Positions 58,953 through 64,000 of a stretch of DNA of 64,000 bases are shown here, one piece after another. The notes under the pieces were generated by a model. That model was not told the DNA's origin. It saw only the letters and a program-made list of their open reading frames with translations, and made no database searches. Location: contig JAUDYN010000006.1 in assembly GCA_030407005.1 (NCBI GenBank), forward strand, positions 3,224,001 through 3,288,000. The letters are read 5' to 3'. A program made the translations under genes and the position numbers. Within the stretch, counting starts at the first letter, position 1, and each line of letters opens with the position of its first letter. This stretch comes from Desarmillaria ectypa. Its lineage: Eukaryota; Basidiomycota; Agaricomycetes; Agaricales; Physalacriaceae.

Positions 58953-59374
58953 TGTTAGGGACCACCTTGTGCATGTGACTTGGGATGTCAGCTGATCTCT
59001 CTGGGCTGTTACATGTTCGAACAATCACCCAAGTTGAGAGATAGAAGCTTTCAGTCTTCTGTGTAGTGTGAGTAAGGAGTGTATGATTTAAGTTTAGTCA
59101 AGAGATAGAGTACAACTATGTAGTTTACTCTGTTTATATACTATTTCTCCAGCATTATATATAGATGAAATGCTAGAGTCTATGCACAAACAGTGTCAAA
59201 GTATGATGGTCTGGGAGGATCATACAACCAATAGAGAGTGTCTGGGGTGACAGACGGTGAGAATGAGGGTGGTTACCAGTGAGTAGCTGGATACAAGTCG
59301 GACTTGAGGATCGATTAGATGGATGAGTCATGAATATGACTCGGATAAGATAAGATAATGGAAAAATTGTAACA
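58953..59374 (-). mobile_element. LTR-C, 3' LTR of the minus-strand chromovirus
   Basis: 422 bp with ends TGTTAGGG and GTAACA, the same family as 55668-56093. On the minus strand it directly follows a polypurine tract (AAGGGGGTAA, 59384-59375) downstream of the chromodomain, the position of a 3' LTR. The 5' LTR would lie beyond the window. Confidence 0.8.
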
Positions 59375-59384
59375 TTACCCCCTT
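59375..59384 (-). other. Polypurine tract
   Basis: AAGGGGGTAA on the minus strand directly abuts the 3' LTR, the usual plus-strand primer site of LTR retrotransposons. Confidence 0.65.
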
Positions 59385-60307
59385 GTTAAAGCAGTTGTCC
59401 CGACTGCTAAGGCTCTTCTATAGGAGTGTCAAACTGTGTTGCGATTTGACTGATCCAGTACTGATCAATTAATTTCTTCCATATTTCTTTGTCTGGATTG
59501 ACAATCCACTTGGTATATCCATCCTTTCTTTTGGCAAGGTAGGCTACATTGCCATGTTTCAAGTATTCATGGTCCAGTATCTTGATCACTATCTTGTTCT
59601 TGGTTGCAATTTTTGGAGTGTATATGGCACAGTTTATGCTGGCCTGGTACTCTTGGATCACTTCCAAGGTGTTCATCATCTCGTTTTCTCGAACCCATGA
59701 ATTGTGTTCACAGGTCCACCCTTTCCACTTGACTAGGTAGTCCATGACTTCCCTAGATGGTTGTCCTCTCTTGGATCATACCTTTCTGGTGTGTGAGTCC
59801 AAGACTTCTTCAATCTTGTATTCTTCTTGGCCATTGACGAGGTCTGGAGGAGGAGGTGGCAGCTATTGCTGATTGGGGAATGAAGGTTTGACATATGGGG
59901 TCAACAGTTTTTCATTGAACTGGGGATGAATGTTCCAATGGGGCAGCAGTTTCAACTTGTATGCTGCTGCGCCTGACTTTTTGATGATCTTGAATGGTCC
60001 TGTTTGTTTATCATCGAGTTTCTTTTTTGGTCATGGAAGATGAAGGTTGGCAGTGTCGAGCCAAACCTTATCACTGACTTGATATTGTTGGGGTGACTGT
60101 TTCCTTTTGTCATATTGTGCCTTCATTTGTGCTGCTGCCTTTTCCAAGGCATCGTGGATCTCTTTATGGACCTTGGCCATAGTTTCTGTGAAATCAACTG
60201 CTGCAGGATTCACAAAGCTAGTCTTCTGAATTGACTCAGGAATGAGTCGAGGGTTGCATCTGTATAGGACCATGAAGGGACTTTTGCCCATAGCTGAATG
60301 GACTCGG
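59385..60307 (-). pseudogene. Chromovirus integrase C-terminus and chromodomain relic
   Basis: The minus strand reads MGKSPFMVLYRCNPRLIPES and a downstream KVWLDTANLHLP (integrase C-terminal region, 60291-60031). After breaks it continues into DYLVKWKGWTCEHNSWV with NTLEVIQEYQ (59742-59640), a chromodomain of the type that targets insertion to heterochromatin. A stop separates the two parts at about 60030. The catalytic DDE core and RNase H are missing because LTR-B begins at 60308. Confidence 0.82.
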
Positions 60308-61667
60308 TGATATGCCGTCTATGCATTCACACCTAGATTTTGCGATTTTGTAACAATACTATTGCACATCTATCCTATACTAGTGATACATAGAGGACTA
60401 TAGCTGAGGCTTTGAGCTGATAGTTAAAAGCAGTAAGCAACTGGTAGAGCCAGGACTTAGATGCAACACCATTAGTGGGTTAAATCTACCAGCTGGCTAG
60501 ACTAGTAACTCGAATGCTAGCAGGACTAAGTGAAATACAGCCACTAGCAAACGAAGGATGCTACTAGCACACAAAAACCAGGAGCAGAGTACACAGATCT
60601 CATCAAGTTCTGTCACTAGCAGCCCAGACTGGGCATAAATGCCTAAGTCAGGATAACTAGTCACATGGCAATCTTGAAACAGGACTTAGAAATAAATTAG
60701 GAATGGATTAACCTTGAGCCCAGATCCAACTACTGCGATATAGATCTCTTATGATTGATACTAGTAGAGCCAGACTGCACCCCCGATCATGATCGGATAG
60801 CTGTTACAGGTACCAATATCCAGATATCCATATAACCGCATTACTAGGGCCTGTAGTTGTGCCAAGGGTGCGGAAAGACCAACTGTGGAGTCTCTAGACC
60901 AAATATTTGAAAAGAAAACAGACTAGACCAACTATTGTGTGATTATTCACCATTATTTGTGACTAGCCAAGAAATCCTTACCAATATACCCTATACCCAG
61001 ATGATATTTATAGTTCTGCCTCAGTAGTATATAAGTAGTGGGATGGGCGCTCATGCAAAGCAGGCAAGCCATCCCCGCAGTTGAGCCCTCACTGGTAGTA
61101 ACTGGTGTCCCCAATTAAAGGCTTTTGTGCTTAACCTCGATGAAGTGATTAATAGTCGCTAAGTCACCCATAGTGTTGCATTGAATTGAAGTTCCTCAAA
61201 GTCACTGTTGTGTCCTGTAAAGGTCCGGAGTGTTTTGAAGTTAGTTCAAGCAAAGTTCTCGGAGTTATAGTTTATTCTTAGGCCAAGAGTGCCACTAGTC
61301 AGCCAAGAGTGCGACTGGTCAAGTGTTTATCACTTGTAGAAAGCAGTATAGGGCCAAGAGCGCCACCAGCCTGAAGCCATTTCAGTTAGAACAAGCACAG
61401 TAGCTCAAACCAAGTCACTCTTATCCAATTGTGTCTTACCCACCCCACTAGTATGAGTAGTACTTTGTATAAACTCACTAGTAATGAATAAAACATCTTT
61501 AAGACAATTGTACTTGATTATTGAAGTCTGCAGAGTGCTTCCATCGTACTCAAAACCGCCCGAATTCAATATTGGTGATTAAGTGTAGAGTAGTAAGAGG
61601 TTTAGTGTGATTGGTGTTCATTGCCATTCCCTAATTCTTTTGTCACTCGCCGTTACCAAGCACATCA
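60308..61667 (+). mobile_element. LTR-B copy 3 (1,360 bp), at a deletion junction
   Basis: Starts TGATATGCCG and ends AAGCACATCA, same family as copies 1 and 2 but more diverged (for example a duplicated GCCAAGAGTGC(C/G)ACT block around 61285). Flanks CTCGG and ACGAT differ. The sequences on either side are not adjacent in a normal pol gene. Confidence 0.8.
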
Positions 61668-63110
61668 ACGATCTTGGAGTAGTCCTGGATGAACTTTCTA
61701 TAGAAGTTCATGAATCCTAAGAAGGACTGTAACTCCTTCTTCTTCATTGGAGTTGGCCACTCTGCTATTCCAGTGATCTTGACTGGATCCATGTGAATGG
61801 CATCTTCACTGATGATGACTCCTAGATATTCAGTTTTGAGTACTTCGAACTCGCATTTCTTGGCTTTGAGGAACAGCTTGTTTTCTCAGAGTCATTGGAG
61901 AACTTGTTGAACTATATCTCGATGTTCAGACAAGGATTTTGTGAATATGAGAATATCGTCAAGGTAAATTGTGACTTTTCCTCCAGTGATCAAATCCTTG
62001 AATATATTGTTCATCATCCACTGGAACGTGGCTGGTGAATTTGTGAGTCCAAAGAACATGACCGTTGGCTCAAAGAGTCCTCGGTTAGTTCTGAAAGTGG
62101 CATTTTCTTCATCTCCATCTCTGATACATACATTGTTGTATCCCCATTGAACGTCCAACTTAGAGAAATACTTGGCTCTGCATAGCTTGTTGATAAGCTC
62201 AGAGATCAGGGGAAGGGGATAACGATTCTTGATTGTCATTTTGTTCAGTTTTTGATAGTCCTGAACAGGTCATAGTGAGCCATCCTTTTTCTTGACGAAG
62301 AAGAAGGGGGATGCGAATGGGGATTTTGAGGGATGGATTCATCCCAAATCCAAGTTCTCATCCAAGAACTTGTCTAATTGTTCTTGCTCATTTCTGTTGA
62401 GCAGATAGACTTTACAGTCTAGAGTCGATTTCGCATTAGGGACCAACTCAATCGCATGGTCCCAGGGTCTTCTTTCGGGTAGATCATCAAAGCTTTCTTT
62501 TGAGAACAGGTCTCTAAAGCTCTGATACTGAGGAGGCATGAGCTCCTCAAATGTCTGTTTCAGTTTTTCTGCATTTGCAGCTGCCACTAATTCGTTTGCA
62601 TGATGGACAGTGCAGAGGATGATTTCTTCTTGCATGTTGATGGCAAGAATACTTTCGCCCTCTTCTAGCTCTTTGTCCCATCGGTCTTCTTCATCTGCAT
62701 CTGGCAGCATGAAGTGGTTCTGAATGCAATGACATCATCCAAATGTCATGGTTCCTGCCTTCCAGTTAATGAAAGGATTATGGTGTTTAAGCCAATCATG
62801 GCCCAAGTATACAGTTTTGGAGCCCAAGTCAGTGACCACAAGGTCAATTTGTTTGCTGTGGTCTCTGATCGTCATTCAGAGTTCCACAAATTCTGTGATG
62901 TCGCCCGCCTTATTGCATGTTCCATCGGCATTGTAGACTGGTATTGGGGCAGTGGCCTTTCTCATGTCCAACCGGTGTTGTTGGATATAGGTTCAATTGA
63001 TAGAGCTGCCTGTACAGCCACTATCCAACAACACACAGGTTGTCAATGTCTGTTTCCCGGTATATGGGGAAAGCTGGATATCCACCAGGAAGTCTCGTCC
63101 TGAGCTTCTG
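61668..63110 (-). pseudogene. Chromovirus protease and reverse transcriptase relic
   Basis: Ty3/gypsy pol on the minus strand. The protease part lies about 63050-62760 (VQQHRLD, TDLGSKTVYLGHDWLKHHNP). The linker 62710-62339 is open (SKESFDDLPERRPWDHAIEL, NRNEQEQLDKFLDENLDLG). RT 62239-61892 is open and includes YPLPLISELINKLCRAKYFS, FSKLDVQWGYNNV, FGLTNSPATFQWMMNNIF and the YLDD catalytic box (YLDDILIFT). It ends near GFMNFYRKFIQDYSKI at 61710-61670, then LTR-B. Stops at intervals and the missing RNase H/integrase core make it inactive. Confidence 0.88.
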
Positions 63111-64000
63111 GTACTGTGGATATAGCAGATCGGTTCATGTAATTTGTAGAGCTGTTCTTGGGCTATACTCCCTCTTGTTCTTAAGCTCTGAATGAGCTTA
63201 TTGTTGATCTCTCCAAGTCATTTGGGATGTACCCAAATGGAGAGGACTGCTTTGGCAACTGCCAAATCCTTGGAGTTGCAGACTGTGCACAAAGTCCAAT
63301 CAATCCCAAATGGTCTGAACCATTGAAGATCGTCCTGCTTCCCCATACATTCAGAAGACTTGTTCTGCTCCCCCTTGTGTCAGGTAGCTTCCGGTGTTCT
63401 GTACTTCCCCATACATTCGGAAGTTTCTGATACCCCCTTGTTAGGATAGGCATTGGGTTCGGTGCTTCCCCGTGCATTCAGAAGATCTTGAGTTGTTGCT
63501 TCCCCTTGCATTTGGAAGTCTTTGGGTATCAGAGTACTGGCTTTGGACTGGCTGGCTTGCCAGAGTCGAAAGGCAGTGTCGTCTTCTTCATTGGGTACTT
63601 CGATGATTGTGGTTCTGCTAAAATGCCCTCTTTTTACCACCTGGGTGCTAGTGGGTTCCTGAGTGCAGGATATCTCCTGATGGAGTACAGCCACTGATGG
63701 GAATTTGTCAGCCAGCTTGCCTTCATATCCCTGGTCAGTACTCCTGTGTTCTTTGGCTGGTACTACTTTTGACAGAGTTTGAATTTCCTTGGTCATTGAC
63801 TCCCAGTTAGTGCTACCATCATGCCCATTGTTTGGGTACAACTGCCCCCTTTCTATCGCCTGGGTGCTAGCAACTTCCTTCCTTTTGGCTTTGATCCTGT
63901 GACTCTCTGGTCTGGTGGGATACTCAGCCTCATCAGGTTTTCTTCCACCCAGACTAGTTCATCTGGGGCTTCAGTCCTGGCCTTGGTTAGAGGCACTATC
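63111..64000 (-). pseudogene. Chromovirus gag/linker relic, runs off the window
   Basis: Minus-strand open pieces 63841-63380 contain QEPTSTQVVKRGHFSRTTII and a Pro/Gly/Ser linker with repeated (M/N)(P)NARG / NKGV-like units (63480-63200), homologous to 58105-58330 on the plus strand. The gag N-terminus and 5' LTR lie past 64000. Confidence 0.7.

Noticed and set aside
50252..61667. LTR-B copies as the two LTRs of one complete element
   Set aside because: Copies 1 and 2 are inverted relative to each other, copy 3 is more diverged, and no pair has matching flanks or the expected internal gene order.
62714..63103. Plus-strand 129-codon open frame
   Set aside because: Antisense of the chromovirus protease region, whose motifs read on the minus strand.

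Overview
The window looks like nuclear DNA of an agaricomycete-type basidiomycete fungus. Genes are broken by many introns of about 48-70 nt with GT/AG ends. The recognisable products are typical of that group: an Osh4/Kes1-like oxysterol-binding protein, CIAO1, DUF6593- and DUF6699-type proteins, Zn2Cys6 regulators with a fungal-specific domain, and decayed F-box/LRR genes. The repeats are chromodomain Ty3/gypsy LTR elements. This placement is inferred from gene content and splice style; no species is claimed.

Layout. 0-3 kb: no gene I can support. 2.9-9.6 kb is ordinary gene space: OSBP (-), a DUF6593-like gene (-), CIAO1 (-) and a small secreted protein (-). 10.4-11.6 kb holds F-box relics. 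12.3-13.5 kb carries a five-exon epoxide-hydrolase-like gene whose catalytic Asp is replaced by Gly. 14.5-20.9 kb has two convergent Zn2Cys6 regulator genes. 22-28 kb has an F-box relic, unidentified remnants, a DUF6699-type gene and an orphan exon. 28.6-30.9 kb is an aldehyde dehydrogenase pseudogene. 31.8-32.6 kb is a second DUF6699-type gene. 33-40 kb is gene-poor with a diverged repeat block. 40.4-42.3 kb has a broken alpha/beta hydrolase and another F-box relic. 43.1-43.5 kb is a solo LTR. 43.7-47.0 kb is a third Zn2Cys6 gene, a close paralogue of the first, now damaged. From about 47.2 kb to the end is a nested retrotransposon graveyard that begins with roughly 2.5 kb lacking any CpG I could find.

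The most interesting signal is in the three Zn2Cys6 genes. A 6-nt microexon sits in the same place in each (14808-14813 +, 20735-20730 -, 46661-46656 -). It supplies the basic residue and the first base of the codon for the third zinc-ligand cysteine. With the microexon, the first two genes give exactly Cx2Cx6Cx9Cx2Cx6C. Skipping it keeps the frame but replaces Val-Lys/Arg-Cys by one Gly. Splicing could therefore switch the DNA-binding domain on or off; that functional step is inference.

The genes do not form an obvious pathway. CIAO1 (cytosolic Fe-S assembly) and OSBP (lipid transfer) are housekeeping. The 10-47 kb part shows repeated local duplication followed by decay: F-box, Zn2Cys6 and DUF6699 each occur more than once. 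All exon joins below were worked out by eye from splice consensus, reading phase and family conservation, without transcripts.
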